Positions 47,011 to 58,026 of a DNA stretch of 64,000 bases are shown here, piece by piece; within the stretch, counting starts at the first letter, position 1; each line of letters opens with the position of its first letter. Source of the DNA: Leptobrachium leishanense (taxonomy: Eukaryota; Chordata; Amphibia; Anura; Megophryidae); contig CM019063.1 in the NCBI GenBank assembly GCA_009667805.1, forward strand, positions 197,016,954-197,080,953, written 5' to 3'. A program made the position numbers and the translations under genes. The notes beneath the pieces are model-generated. The model was not told the DNA's origin. It saw only the letters and a program-made list of their open reading frames with translations, and ran no database searches.

Positions 47011-48160
47011 TCGCCGGACCCATAAGAGATGCCCGCACCCCAACGGGAGGCACCTCCCCAGCACCCACCGCTGAGACCCCAATTAACTTGCAGGCCCAGT
47101 CATTCCCCCTGACCCCGAAACCAAAACTGCGCCAGCCTCGGAAATCCCCTGCTGACCCGACCTGTGCCAAAACCGGCGCGGGCGCTGCCCCAGATGTGCA
47201 CGCAGACGCGGGAACCCCAACAGCAGCAGAGCTAGGCGCAAGAACCGCCGCCGGTACCGCGCTCCCCGAAACGACGTGTCCCGCCACACTCAGCGAAGAC
47301 TTCCCCTTAGCCGCGTCCTCCGACCCATCCTGCCAGCGTCTAAAAGCAGCAACCCGGGCTTCTAGCAACCCCGTCGTTACACACCACCAGCACCACCCGA
47401 CGCATTAACCCCCGAAAGGCCGAGCGATCCAAACGCTGCACCCCCAAAATCCGACTCCCGTGCAGCCAGCAGGGGATCCTCCCGGAGCCCCAGAATCACA
47501 GCCAAAGGTGATCCCAGCGATGGTCGCCCAGGAATAGCACCTCCACTGGTAACCGGCACCCTTCACCGACCTCCATCTCCTGCTACCAAGACACTCCTCG
47601 GCTGAGAGCGTTGAGAATGTCCATTCCGAATTGAAATACTCCATCCGATATCCCCTGCACCAGTACCGGTACGTCCCCAGCCACCGGGCTCCCTGCAACT
47701 GCTGCCGACATGATCCTCCTCCGATGTCCAGCCGCACGACGGGCGCCGCCATGTTGCGGGCGGGCCGAACGCGCCGCCCGAGACGCTGCATGCCTGCAAC
47801 GAGTGGGAGGGAGCCTGGAGGCAGCCGCTGCCACTCTCGGCACTCTCCCCCGGCCGCCGGAAGTGAAGGACCTCCACGCGGGCTCCTCGATGAGCGACCT
47901 CCGTCGGCCATCTTACCTGGTCCGGGGGGGGGGGGGTGGTTCCTTCCAAACCCCCCTTAAGTCCTTCCATCCCAGTCCCCTCGACCAACTCCTCCAGACT
48001 CCACACGTAAAGACAGGGAAGAAACAGCAGGCACCCGCACCATGTTCACCCTCCTCCGCACACTCGAACGCAGGTCCCTGGGTGGCGTGTCCATGACGAC
48101 CGCCCTTCACCCGATTGGGAACCGGCTGCATCCACTTCCTTCTATTGATATTAAACCGGG
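47011..48160 (-). pseudogene. gag-like region, degraded copy
   Basis: GC-rich sequence with several overlapping frames rich in Ala, Pro, Arg and Gly. Order and wording parallel 49510-50190: GCAGCCAAAGGTGA (47498 and 49549), ACCTCCATCTCC (47569 and 49614) and GGCGTGTCCAT with CCGGC(T/C)GCATCCACTTC (48081 and 50122 regions). I read this as a second, divergent gag-like segment rather than a separate gene. Confidence 0.55.
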
Positions 48161-48379
48161 CTCCCCTATGCCCGGGGGGGGGGGGCTCGGGAGGGGCATT
48201 CTACCAATTTAGGCTAGACAGGGCCCTGGGAATGGCAAATCCGCAAGGACCCCACCTGGAACCAAATAACCCATAAGGACCAAGAGAAAGTGGCTCGAAT
48301 CACATCCACCCACAGAGCACCGCACCCACGGAACAACCCTCCAAACACCACCAAACCTCCCCAGTCCAAAGCCACTCAA

Positions 48380-49090
48380 GAGCCCCCCACCAGCACCCCC
48401 ACACAGCATGCACCTGCCAACATGCAACCCAATGACCATATCCGAATGCACCTGCAAACATTATCCAATGACCATATACTGACTGCACCTGCAAACATGC
48501 AACACCATGACCACACCGACTGGACTTGCGAACATGCAACACAGTGGCCCCACACAGAATGCGCCTGTAACATGCAACCCAGTGACCATACCCGGAATGC
48601 ACATGCAAACATGCAACAGCGACCCCACACAGATTGCACACGCAAACCTGCAACACCGTGACCTCACCCGGAATGCACACGCAAACCTGCAACACCGTGG
48701 CCACATACAGAAAGAGCCTGCACACATGCAACCCAGTGACCATACACTGAATGCATCTGCAAGTATGCAACATCGTGACCACGCACAGCACGCACGCGCA
48801 AAATTCAACACAGTGACCATACCCGGAATGCACCCGCAAGCCTGCAACACAGTGGCCACACACAGAATGAGCCTGCAAACATGCAACACCGTGACCATAC
48901 CCGGAATGCACATGCAACATAGTGACCACACACAGAATGCACACGCAAACATGCAACACCGTGACCACCCCCGGAATGCACACGCAAACCTGCAACACAG
49001 TGGCCACATACCGCATGAGCCTGCAAACATGCAACACAGCGACCATACACTGAATGCATCTGCAAACATGCAACGCCGTGACCCCGCCCC
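48380..49090. repeat. Minisatellite, about 40-45-bp unit
   Basis: About fifteen copies built from CATGCAACACNGTGACCA, a CCGGAATGCAC or ACAGAATG word and CTGCAAAC. Unit length varies. Long open frames on both strands here are by-products of the repeat. Confidence 0.9.
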
Positions 49091-49264
49091 GAACTCTTAA
49101 AACCCTCGGTTCCTAAGGGGTCAATGGGGTATTATGCTGCAGTAACCCCTATCGAAACCGCTAGTAAATTAAGCATTTTAGCAATTGAAACTGTTTACTA
49201 CAATTATGTATTCAAACGTTTCCTGCACCATATCTCCCTTGTTCCCCGAAGTGATAAGAGTTTT

Positions 49265-49400
49265 CCTCTCTCCAGTGCCGGACCTCAGGGTACCGGACCC
49301 CAGGGTGCAGGAGCTCAGGACCTCAGGGTGCAGAACCCCAGGGTGCAGGAGCTCAGGACCTCAAGTTACAGGACCTCAGGGTACACTCGCTAAAGGACAC
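49265..49400. repeat. Short tandem repeat of GGACCTCAGGGT units
   Basis: CAGGACCTCAGGGTGCAG and related words recur about six to eight times between 49276 and 49385. Unrelated to the neighbouring minisatellite. Confidence 0.75.
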
Positions 49401-50417
49401 TGAAATTTCATTCATGCACTGAATTGTGAAGTATTTGTCCGCCGGCACCTGCTGGGTAAAGCACAGAACAGAAGATGCAGAGGAACAATTCCCATGTGAC
49501 TCACGTGCAGCCATCAATGATCCTCCAGATGCCATCCGAACCGCAGCCAAAGGTGAGCCCAGCGCTGGACACCCAGGATCAACACCTCCACTGTTAACCG
49601 GTATTTCTCTCCGACCTCCATCTCCAGCCTCCGCGATGCTCCGTGGCCGAGAGTTTTGTGAATTACCGTTTCCAATATGCGGGCTGCCCTCCGCCGCCTC
49701 CTGCACCGGCGCCGTCTTGCCACCAGCCACCGGGCCTCTCCTCGCAGCCGCTGGAATGTTTCCCCTCCGTTCCTGTGCAGCCGGATGGGCGCCGCCATCT
49801 TGTGGGCGGGCCAAACGCACAGCCCGTGACGCTGTCCGTCTGCGACGAGTGGGCGGGGCCCTGGAAGCCGCCGACGCTGCCCTCGTCGCTCTCCCCCTGG
49901 CTGCCGGAAGCGCCTGATCGTTGTGCGGGCTCCTAGAACTCTGCATCCGCCGGACATTCTGCCTAGCACGAGGGGGGGGCGGTCCTCCGAACCCCCCCAG
50001 CCCGATCTTCGCCATCCCTGCGATCCAGGCCTTCCCCAGTGGCACCTAAACCGGGAGAGAGATTGTTGCAGGCGCACGTAGTATGCTCACCCTCCTTGTA
50101 CCGGACCGCAGCTCCCTGGGCGGTGTGTCCATCACCACGGACCCTTCCGATGAATAGGCACCGGCCGCATCCACTTCACCCCCGCCGCTCATCCTGGATC
50201 CTCGAAGTCTCGGGGGTCTCGGGCTGAGACGACTCGGTGGCCGGGAACGCCGTTCTCTTCGCCACTGGCGGGGCTCCTCACTCGACCCTGGCGTCTGTTC
50301 ACCAGGAGTAGCTAAGGCCTCCGCCATTAACTCTTGCAACGATGCTCCCCGAGCCGCAGCGTGTTCCTTTAACTGCTCCAGCAGCCCTTCCAGCGAAGAA
50401 GAAGCCATCCCAGCCAA
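49353..50417 (-). CDS. gag-like ORF1 of the Ngaro-like element
   Basis: Begins MAGMASSSLEGLLEQLKEHA (50417), 53 bases inside repeat A1, where ORF1 is expected. The first 120 residues (to 50046) are helical and charged (LEGLLEQLKEHAAARGASLQELMAEALATPG) and then Ser/Arg-rich. The open frame then shifts to 49353-50045, an Ala/Arg-rich stretch. No zinc knuckle was seen. Frame continuity across 50046 is broken or uses another start, so the exact product is unclear. Confidence 0.6.
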
Positions 50418-50469
50418 TTCACTTTTTTCTCTTTCTCACCAGAACACCTGAAAAACACCTGGAAACCTA

Positions 50470-50744
50470 GTCTCACCTTGATGCACTTCTCACGTTGGCA
50501 GGAACAGAGGAAGAACCCTGCACCCATCACCAGCATATATAGTCCAGGTAAGCAACACTGTTGCAACCACTCCACCAATTAACGCCGTAGCTTTCCTTGA
50601 CTGACAGGCCCATGCTTCCAACTGACCCCCCCTTCCCCCTCCCTGAGGGGCCCCAGGGATTCTAAACCCCTTCCAGATCTTTCCTTAACCTACAGGCCCA
50701 GGCCATCAGTCATGTCCCCCTTCCTGAAGGTCCAGGGGGTTCTT
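50470..50744 (-). repeat. Split direct repeat A1 (5' end of the Ngaro-like element)
   Basis: Copy of A2; ends at GGGGGTTCTT where unrelated flank (AACAATCATTTG) begins, setting the element border. Confidence 0.9.
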
Positions 50745-50776
50745 AACAATCATTTGTCTTAGAGTTTTTAATAAAT

Positions 50777-52019
50777 TTAACCACTTCAATGCTATGGAAG
50801 CGCTCAGCGCGCCCAACCGCATGTAGCGTTCCATGCAGTGGACGCGCTGAGCGCGTCCTCTCTTTGGGGCCAGCGTTCGGCCGGGTTCTGGCCGATCGCT
50901 GGCCCCCCCGGTGCGGGCTGACATCCTTGATGTCAGCCCAGCACCCGGAACTGCCGCCGGAATAATTAGGTGTCATCGCGGGGGCGCGATGACACCTAAT
51001 TCAGGCGCCCCCCCCCGCATGTGCGGAGGAGGTGCCTGAAAGGGAGGGGGGAGGTCCTTCGGACCTCTCTCCCTCCCGATCGGTGGCATGCAGGGGGTTA
51101 ACCCAGGCACCGTTTGGAAGGGCACAGCCTGCCCTTCCAAATGGTACATGGCATTAACCCCATGGGGGCGGATCACGAATCGGTGCTGAAAAGCGCCGGT
51201 TCGTGATCCTTTCCCGGAGCTGGCCGACATCTTGGATGTTGGCCAAGCCTCCGGGAACTCCCCCTGAGGACTGGCGTCATCGTGCATAGCACGATGACGC
51301 CAGTCCTGGAGTTAACCCCTAGCTGCCACCAATGGTGGAGATAGGGGGTTCCAATGAACCCCCTATCTCCCGATCCGTGGTAGCTAGGGGTTAAAGTTTG
51401 GTACTGTTGGATCGGCCAGAGCATGGCCGTTCCAACAATACCAAACACGACTGTGAAAGAAGTTTTTTAAAAAAAATAAAAATTAAAAATAAAAATAAAA
51501 AAATATTTAAAAAGAAAATTATAAAAAATAAACAAGTTTTTTTTCTTTTTTTTGGTTTGTTAATGCAGCAATATTGTTCCCATTTCAATTATAATGTGAA
51601 CAATGATGCTGCACTAACGATTTTTGTATGCGGTGCGTTTGTTAAAAATCACGTAATTTTCCCCAAAAAAAATGTAACGAGACCCCATCTCTAATTTTTT
51701 TAACAAACGCACCCCATACAAAATATAACCGCAATTGCTCGCATGTTAAAATGTGAAAAAAAAACACTTTACACGTTGTAAATTATTGAAAATTCATATT
51801 TTATTGCATTTTTTGTTATAATATACAGACAGGTCATGACGTATACATATAATAATGACATATTATGAATCTGCCGAGTCTGACGGAAAGAACGATATAT
51901 AATATGTCTGGGTCATATACTAAAATAAGGCTTCAAAACACGTTTAAACATGATGAGCGAAACCAGTAAAAATGACCTCAGCACAGAGGCGGGAAAAGCC
52001 TCAGCAGCGAAAGGGTTAA
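50777..52019 (+). mobile_element. piggyBac-type non-autonomous element, copy 3 (longest)
   Basis: TTAACCACTTCAATGC at left and GCAGCGAAAGGGTTAA at right, TTAA at both ends. Collinear with 11271-12142 but carries an extra 51160-51550 section of stacked palindromes (GATCACGAATCGG..., GGACTGGCGTCATCGTGC..., TTAACCCCTAGCTGCCACC... with complements). Confidence 0.85.
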
Positions 52020-52095
52020 GAGGACTCCTAAAGCAGAAAATATTTATTATATAATATTTTTTACATTTATTAAATATTTTTCTTTTCAAAGAAAT

Positions 52096-52175
52096 AAAAT
52101 AAAATGAACATAAAAAATGCTTCATCACTCTCTGTCAATTTGGGTGATGAAAGATTTTTTATGTTCATTTTATTT
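52096..52175. repeat. Imperfect hairpin, about 33-bp arms
   Basis: AAAATAAAATGAACATAAAA... is complementary to ...TTTTATGTTCATTTTATTTT across a TCTCTGTCAATTTG loop. The hAT MITE at 52176 inserted at the base of the right arm. Confidence 0.75.
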
Positions 52176-52905
52176 TAGGGATGTGCGTTTCGGGTTTCGG
52201 AATTTTCACGAAATTTCCCGATTTGTGCATTCGAATTCTGCCGATTTTCCGAAAATTTTCAGATCCGAAAACGGCAGATCCGAAAAAAAATTCGAGCTGA
52301 AACGAAAACTTTTCGGAATTTTCGAATGGACTAGAAATGTGTAAAATCGAAATTCATTTTCATTCAATTCGTGATTTCGGCTCCATTCCTGATTTCGGTT
52401 CCATTTCAGACATCGTATTTATCGTATTTATATATCGTATTTATATTCGGACATCGTATTTATATCGCTGAATCTGTAATTAAATTTGTATCATTCCCAT
52501 CTCAATGTATCCTTCCTGGAAAACCAGAGAAATCTCAATGTATCCTTCTTGTAAAACCAGAGAAATCTCAATGTATCCTTCTTGTAAAACCAGAGAAATC
52601 TCAATGTATCCTTCTTGTAAAAAATGAGAAATCTCAATGTATCCTTCTTGTAAAACATGAGAAATCTCAATGGCAGAATTATCGTATCGTATAATTATCG
52701 TATCCGAAAAACCATTAGTTTACATCAAAACTAAAACTTTCGTGACTTTGAAACGAGAAAAACACGATAATTTCCGAAATCACGAAAAAAAAGTCGATAC
52801 GAAAAACGAACCGAACCGAAACGGAAATTGGTCGAAACGGGTCGAAACGAAAATTTACAAACTCCGAACGAACCGAACCGAAAAAAAAATCGGTGCACAA
52901 GCCTA
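52176..52905. mobile_element. hAT-type MITE, 730 bp, perfect 8-bp duplication
   Basis: TAGGGATGTGCGTTTCGG at left and GGTGCACAAGCCTA at right, bounded by TTTTATTT (52168-52175 and 52906-52913). Subterminal regions are rich in TTTCG and CGAAA. A 33-bp minisatellite lies at about 52500-52672. Confidence 0.85.
52500..52672. repeat. 33-bp minisatellite
   Basis: Five copies of a unit starting AATCTCAATGTATCCTTCTT at 52531, 52564 and onward. The reading frame stays open because 33 is divisible by three; this gives a repetitive ORF with no known function. Confidence 0.88.
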
Positions 52906-52913
52906 TTTTATTT

Positions 52914-53561
52914 ATGTGTTAAGATATAGAATAAAGTCATTTTAAAATATGCCGTTGTTGGAGTAAATACGTGGCAGCATGGATCACTATGGGGAGAGGG
53001 GATCCCTGTAAATCCCCAAAAGTGCCAATCCAGAAATGCCCCTGGCAAGACTTAAGGCTCAGAACCATGTGAGTTGATCAGATTATATATTGCCTCAAGG
53101 GATCTCTTGTGAAGATTTTCTGCACTATTTTACTTTTTGTCTTTCTGCAAGTACCTGGGGAAGAAATATTGGAGTACACCTCCTTGAGGAAGGCCCCATC
53201 CTGATTGAAACGTGGGCACCGCGAGACACACAGAGCTATCCCTAAAAAATAGTTTTACAATAGATTTAGTTTTACATTTAAGAAATTAAAAATAATAATA
53301 ATAAAAAGCTGTTTCATTTTCATTTTCTTTTTTTCTTTTTTGCTAGAGTGACTGTTCCAAGAGAGACTGCAGTTTTGACCTACTGGGATCTCTAAATATC
53401 TGTGAGGCCAGTTTACTTGAAAAAAAAAAAAAGCAATGTAACAATTGCAAAAAGAGAAACTGAAATTCAAACTAGGTTTCAAATATTCTATAACATTTTT
53501 TTCATCATGCAATCAAACCCAGTCTATCCAGAACTTGTCCAGTACAAAAAAAAATATTCAC
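52914..53561 (+). other. Unassigned; possible PLE-repeat relic
   Basis: Contains TTGAGGAAGGCCCCATCCTG then ATTGAAACGTGGG (53185-53216), which resembles a hammerhead core with two changes (TTGAGGA for CTGAGGA, CGTG for CGCG) and no clear UH site. The remainder is AT-rich with no gene. Confidence 0.35.
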
Positions 53562-53564
53562 TGT

Positions 53565-54471
53565 CAGGGTTATTCAAAGAGCTCCAAATTGTGGCCGAAA
53601 GGTAACCAAACAGTGAAATTCAGTGTTCGGTTACCTTTCCTGGCCATTCGGCTATTCAGAGAGCAGGCAGTTCGCCAAATCCTGGCGAATTGCCTGCACA
53701 TACGGTGCCTGGTTGATGTCTGTTTGAGGGCAGTGAAATCCCCATAGAGAAGCAATGCTTCGTCTATTCAGAGAACAAAAACCAGCAGTGAAAAGTTGCC
53801 GAATTGCCCTGCTGTTCGGTGGAATCATGCGGCAGATTTATTCAGGAGAATCCCATAGGCTTCAATGTACAAAATATTCCCATTTTAATTCAATATCTAA
53901 TAAACCGTTGATTATAATATTCTGCAGTAAAAAGTCTCTTCATTTATAGATTTTTTAGGATCTTTTAGGGATTTTTTGGGATTTTTTTGCAAAACTTTTT
54001 TTCCCGTTTTTTTTTTAAAATAGTTTTTTCTTTTTTCTGTAACAGCCCTTTTTATTATCATTCATTGCATCTTACGGTATATGTAAATTTCAGACATTTT
54101 CGTTCAGTAGTTTCTTTGCAAACAGCTTTTCACTCTTCAAACATTCAAGCAAACTGTTTTTTTTTTTCACTCCATTTGTCTGCGGTGTCGGGTTTCTCTG
54201 GCGGCTGCTCCGCGCTGTAATCGGCAGCTGCTTGGGTTTCTCCTGCGTGTTCAGCGGGGTTAATCCAGATGTTTTTGTGGGTTTCGGTGTGCATTTGCCG
54301 GGTTTTGCGGTGAGTGTTCGTCGGGTTTGCGGCGGCTTTTCCCTGCACTAAGACGGCCCTGTGGTGCTCGCTGAATACACTGCAGGGTCGCTGAAATGGG
54401 ATCGCCAAATCGCACAAAATTGAAGAGAACAAAAAGTGCGGTGACGTTTCAATTCTCTTTAAATAACCCTG
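53565..54471 (+). mobile_element. CAGGGTTATTC family copy 3
   Basis: CAGGGTTATTCAAAGAGCTCC at left, TTTAAATAACCCTG at right, flanked by TGT on both sides. Full length (907 bp) and collinear with 7993-8918. Confidence 0.82.
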
Positions 54472-54474
54472 TGT

Positions 54475-54866
54475 AAGTTTTTGCACAAATCAGCCTCAAG
54501 AATTATTTTTTTCTGTGACAAGTAAACTTGTTCCAGTGCAATTATGTACATAAATTATTGAATAGGGGACCCTTTCAATTATAAAATTCCTCATAGTCAT
54601 AATTGTTATTAATTTGCAGCCTCAGCACTGCAGTAAGTAGCACAAAGCAAGAAGAAAAACTAGCTTATCCTCAGGCTATATCCTGGTAGCTGCAATTTCA
54701 TTTCCTTAATGTAGAATATTTCTTTTAAAAAAATAAGCTTGAATTTTGCTCGTTTCAAGGTGATTTAAAAGTGTGTCTCATAGGTAAATAGTAATATCAT
54801 AGCAAAGCATTTACAACATCCTGAGAGGAGAATTATATGATTGTTTTGATTAGATACACAAACAAT
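54475..54866. other. Unassigned spacer between inverted copies
   Basis: 392 bases, AT-rich, no gene. Confidence 0.4.
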
Positions 54867-55747
54867 CAGGGTTTGAAAAGAGATTCGAAGTAATGCACGT
54901 TCGGTGACTTTTGGTTCTCTTCAATTCGGTTCCTTTTGCCAATCCCATTTCGGTGACCCTGCGGTGTATTCAGCAAGCACCACAGGGTCCCCGAATTGCA
55001 GGGAAAGGCCGCTGCAAACCTGACGAAAACTAACCGCGAAACCCGGCGAATGCACGCCGAAAACCCGCAAAAACATCTGGATTAACCCGCCGAAAACCAT
55101 GGAAAAACCCTAGCAGGAGCCGACCACACACAGCGCAGCCGCCGGAAAAAGCCGACACCACAGACAAGTGAAGTGAATAAATTAGCAAAACAGTTTGCTT
55201 GAATGTTTAAAAAGTGAAACGCTGTTTGCAAAGAAACTACTGAGCGAAAATGTCTGAAATTTACATATGAGGTCCAATTAATGATAATAAAAAGGACTGT
55301 TACAGAAAAAAATAAGTAAAGTTAAAAAAGTCCAGAAAAATGCTTGAAATATCCTAAAAAATCTATAAATAAAGAGACTCTTTACTGCAGAATTTTATAA
55401 TGAACGGTTTATTAGATATTGAATTAAAACAGGAATATTTTTAACATTGAAGCCTATGGGATTCTCCTGAATAAACTTGCCGAATTAAACCACCGAATGG
55501 CAGGGCATTTCGGGAACCTTTCACTGCTGGTTTTTGTTCTCTGAATAGCCGAAGCAGTGCATTTTCATGGGGATTTCACTGCCCTCGAACAGGCACCGAA
55601 CAGGCACCGTATGTGTAGGCAATTCGCCAGGATTTGGCGAATTGCCTACTCTCTGGATAGCCGAACGGCCAAGAAAGGTAACCGAACGCTGATTTTCAGC
55701 GTTCAGTTACCTTTCTCCAGCCATTCGGATCTCTTTGAATTACCCTG
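54867..55747 (-). mobile_element. CAGGGTTATTC family copy 4, inverted
   Basis: CAGGGTTTGAAAAGAGATTC at left and GATCTCTTTGAATTACCCTG at right; AAT and TAT flank it. Opposite orientation to copy 3. Confidence 0.8.
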
Positions 55748-56539
55748 TATGTAGATGAGTGCATAGACCAAACAACGTATATTTATATTACTTGTTTGGT
55801 TTTTGCAGGTTTGCTAATGAAATTATTGATATTATTATACCAATTTCTGAACACTGATACACTTGATTTCTGAATCTACTCACTCAAGTGGACAGCTTAC
55901 ATCTGAGGATATCATAGTCTTATACAGTCATCTAGCCTATAAAAACCAACAACACCTTTTGTATCGATTTTGGAATGTTTTTAGGAACTAACAAAAATAA
56001 TTGAAACTCATTTCTAGTTTATGCAGCTTACCTTGTTATTATGTGCATGGGATTATAGGCAGGCTAAAATGAATCTAACTTTGCAAGAATTATATATAGA
56101 TGGATATATTCCACATACACAGCCTCCAAGGAATTTAAATGGTAATGGGAACATGAAGTAACGTACTGAACACAAGCAATGGCATTTGGAATGCAATTAA
56201 TAGCAAATGTTAAGAGACTTATTATTGTTTCTTATTTTCAGCCCCAAGTCATTAACATCTCTTCATTAAATGTATAGGTTTGTACAGAATGTTCTTTTCA
56301 TGCAATATGTTAGAACCATTGAAGTGCTTCTAGTATCCTCTGGGAATTTCACAGGGTTAGGGTTAATATTTGGGTTAGGTTTAATATTTGTGCTTGGTTT
56401 TTGGTGTGGGTTAGCATTTGTTAGCTTTAGTGTTAATATTGTTAATGCTAGCATTGTTTTTGCACCATATTCGCTTTATAAAAATTATACAAGTATGGTG
56501 GTATGGTGTTAAGTTGCATCGAAAACTTGACACAATTGG
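55748..56539. other. Unassigned spacer
   Basis: No gene. GGGTTAGGGTTAATATTTGGG near 56355-56390 is a short degenerate run, not a telomere array. Confidence 0.4.
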
Positions 56540-58010
56540 ACACAAAAAAGAAAAGAGGTGTAGCGATGTCAATGTCCTTCACAGAAAACAATGTCCCGTG
56601 TGTGATCTTTTCTCTCCAAGTTCTTTTCTTGTGATGTTCCTCAGGAAAAACACAGAGAATAGATCATAGTGCAACCTGTATGAAATATCATATGTATAAA
56701 ATCAAGGTGATAGCACTCACATGCATAAGAACCCTCCTGGTTCTAGGTATGTTCACTTTAGGGATTTTATTGGTTTCCCAAACACCTTTTCAGAGATGAA
56801 TCATAGGATTCCCATCAGGTTTCCAAGGATGGAAGTTGAACTCACTTCAACAGTACACGATAGGGATCAAGTTCCGTATGGATGGCTGATAGCAGGTAGT
56901 TGTAGTCAGGTAAAGCTCCGTATAGGTAGCTAATAGGAGGTTCTCAAATACGAAGAAAAACTCCAAAAATAGGATAAAAAATAAAATTTAATAAAATAAA
57001 TAAAAACAAATAGGCAAATAAACCAGAACGCGTTTCACCAATACATTAAAGTATCATAAGGCTTCCTCAGCTGGCTGATTTGAAATGGCCATATTATGGC
57101 TTATATACTTATTTCCATTGACTGTTATCCAATCACAGCCATCAGATTTGGCAGGAAGTTGGAACTGCCAATAGAAACTTACTTTCAATGTACATAGCCA
57201 ATCTTAATCATAGATTTTGGCGGGAAATACATGCATCCAATTAAATTTCAACTTTCGTTTCGTATAGCCAATCCGATCGACGGAAAAACGAAACCTCGCG
57301 CATGCGCGCCGTCGTTCGGAGGTTTTACGAAAAATAATAATAAAACCCAGCGTAAATGCGCAAAGAACGAAGATCGCGATTAACGAAAAAACGGATCGTA
57401 TAAAAGAACGAAAGCCCGCAAATATGCGCTGACATAGAGGACTCTATAATTCAAAACTAAGTTACAATCAATCAGGACGTAACTTTCAGTAATATAGGGT
57501 GGATCATACATTTGGCGGGAAAATGAATGTGTCCAATGAAATTTTTACTTTCGTTATAAATAACCAATCCGAACGGCGGAAAAAACGAAACTTCGTACAT
57601 GCGCACCATCGTTCGAAAATATCACACCAAAATAATGAAATGAGAAAACCCCATACATGCGTACGAAATACAGATAGACGGATTGTATTTCAATGGAAAA
57701 CAAAAACGAAAAAAAACATACAAATGGGCTGATATCAAAAATATCGGAAGGGAAAACCGAATATATAGATAGAAGGTCCATATTAAAGACCTAAAGTGTA
57801 TTATAATCTACCCGTAGGATAACACTAGTTATAGATAGCAATCAAAGAAGACCCACTCCTATATGCATAGCTTAACAATATAATAGGAAATATTGAGGAT
57901 GGAATAAATTAAACTCTTAGATGATAAATGAGTATACATAGACCCTTTGATAAATGGAAAAACAGAAATAATCATACAAATCAGATATGGGTATAAATCA
58001 CATATAAAAG
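56540..58010 (-). repeat. PLE direct long repeat, left copy
   Basis: 1471 bp, starting ACACAAAAAAGAAAAGAGGT and ending CACATATAAAAG; about 98-99 percent identical by eye to 61518-62998. Contains a hammerhead-like motif at 57023-57074 and a GCGCATGCGCGC block near 57296-57308. Noncoding. Confidence 0.92.
57023..57074 (-). ncRNA. Hammerhead-ribozyme-like motif, left PLE repeat
   Basis: Read on the minus (element) strand: CCAG, CTGAGGA (fits CUGANGA), a long imperfect stem II (GCC and GATAC against GTAT and GG), GAAA, palindromic CGCG, TT (UH), CTGG. CCAG pairs with CTGG as stem I. Core residues are complete. Self-complementary CGCG suggests a dimeric stem III, as described for PLE hammerheads. 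Confidence 0.7.
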
Positions 58011-58026
58011 AATAAGGGGGAACAAA

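Larger units (their letters stand above)
44525..50744 (-). mobile_element. Ngaro-like tyrosine-recombinase retrotransposon (deletion derivative)
   Basis: Reading on the minus strand the order is A1 (50470-50744), gag-like ORF, gag-like/YR region, SGNH hydrolase, B1 (45171-45492), A2 (44895-45170), B2 (44525-44848). These split direct repeats, together with a YR and an SGNH hydrolase domain, define the Ngaro branch of DIRS-like retrotransposons. No RT or RNase H block was found between gag and YR, so the element appears deleted and probably non-autonomous. No target duplication is evident, as expected for recombinase integration. Confidence 0.85.

Noticed and set aside
48300..49100. Long open frames on both strands (about 200 to 257 codons)
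   Set aside because: They arise from the roughly 40-45-bp minisatellite and have no non-repeat protein content.
53185..53220. Hammerhead motif on the plus strand
   Set aside because: TTGAGGA and GAAACGTG are suggestive, but two core or stem positions differ and no stem I pairing is visible; treated only as a possible relic.
56350..56460. Interstitial telomere-like repeat
   Set aside because: Only a few degenerate TTAGGG words; not a tandem array.
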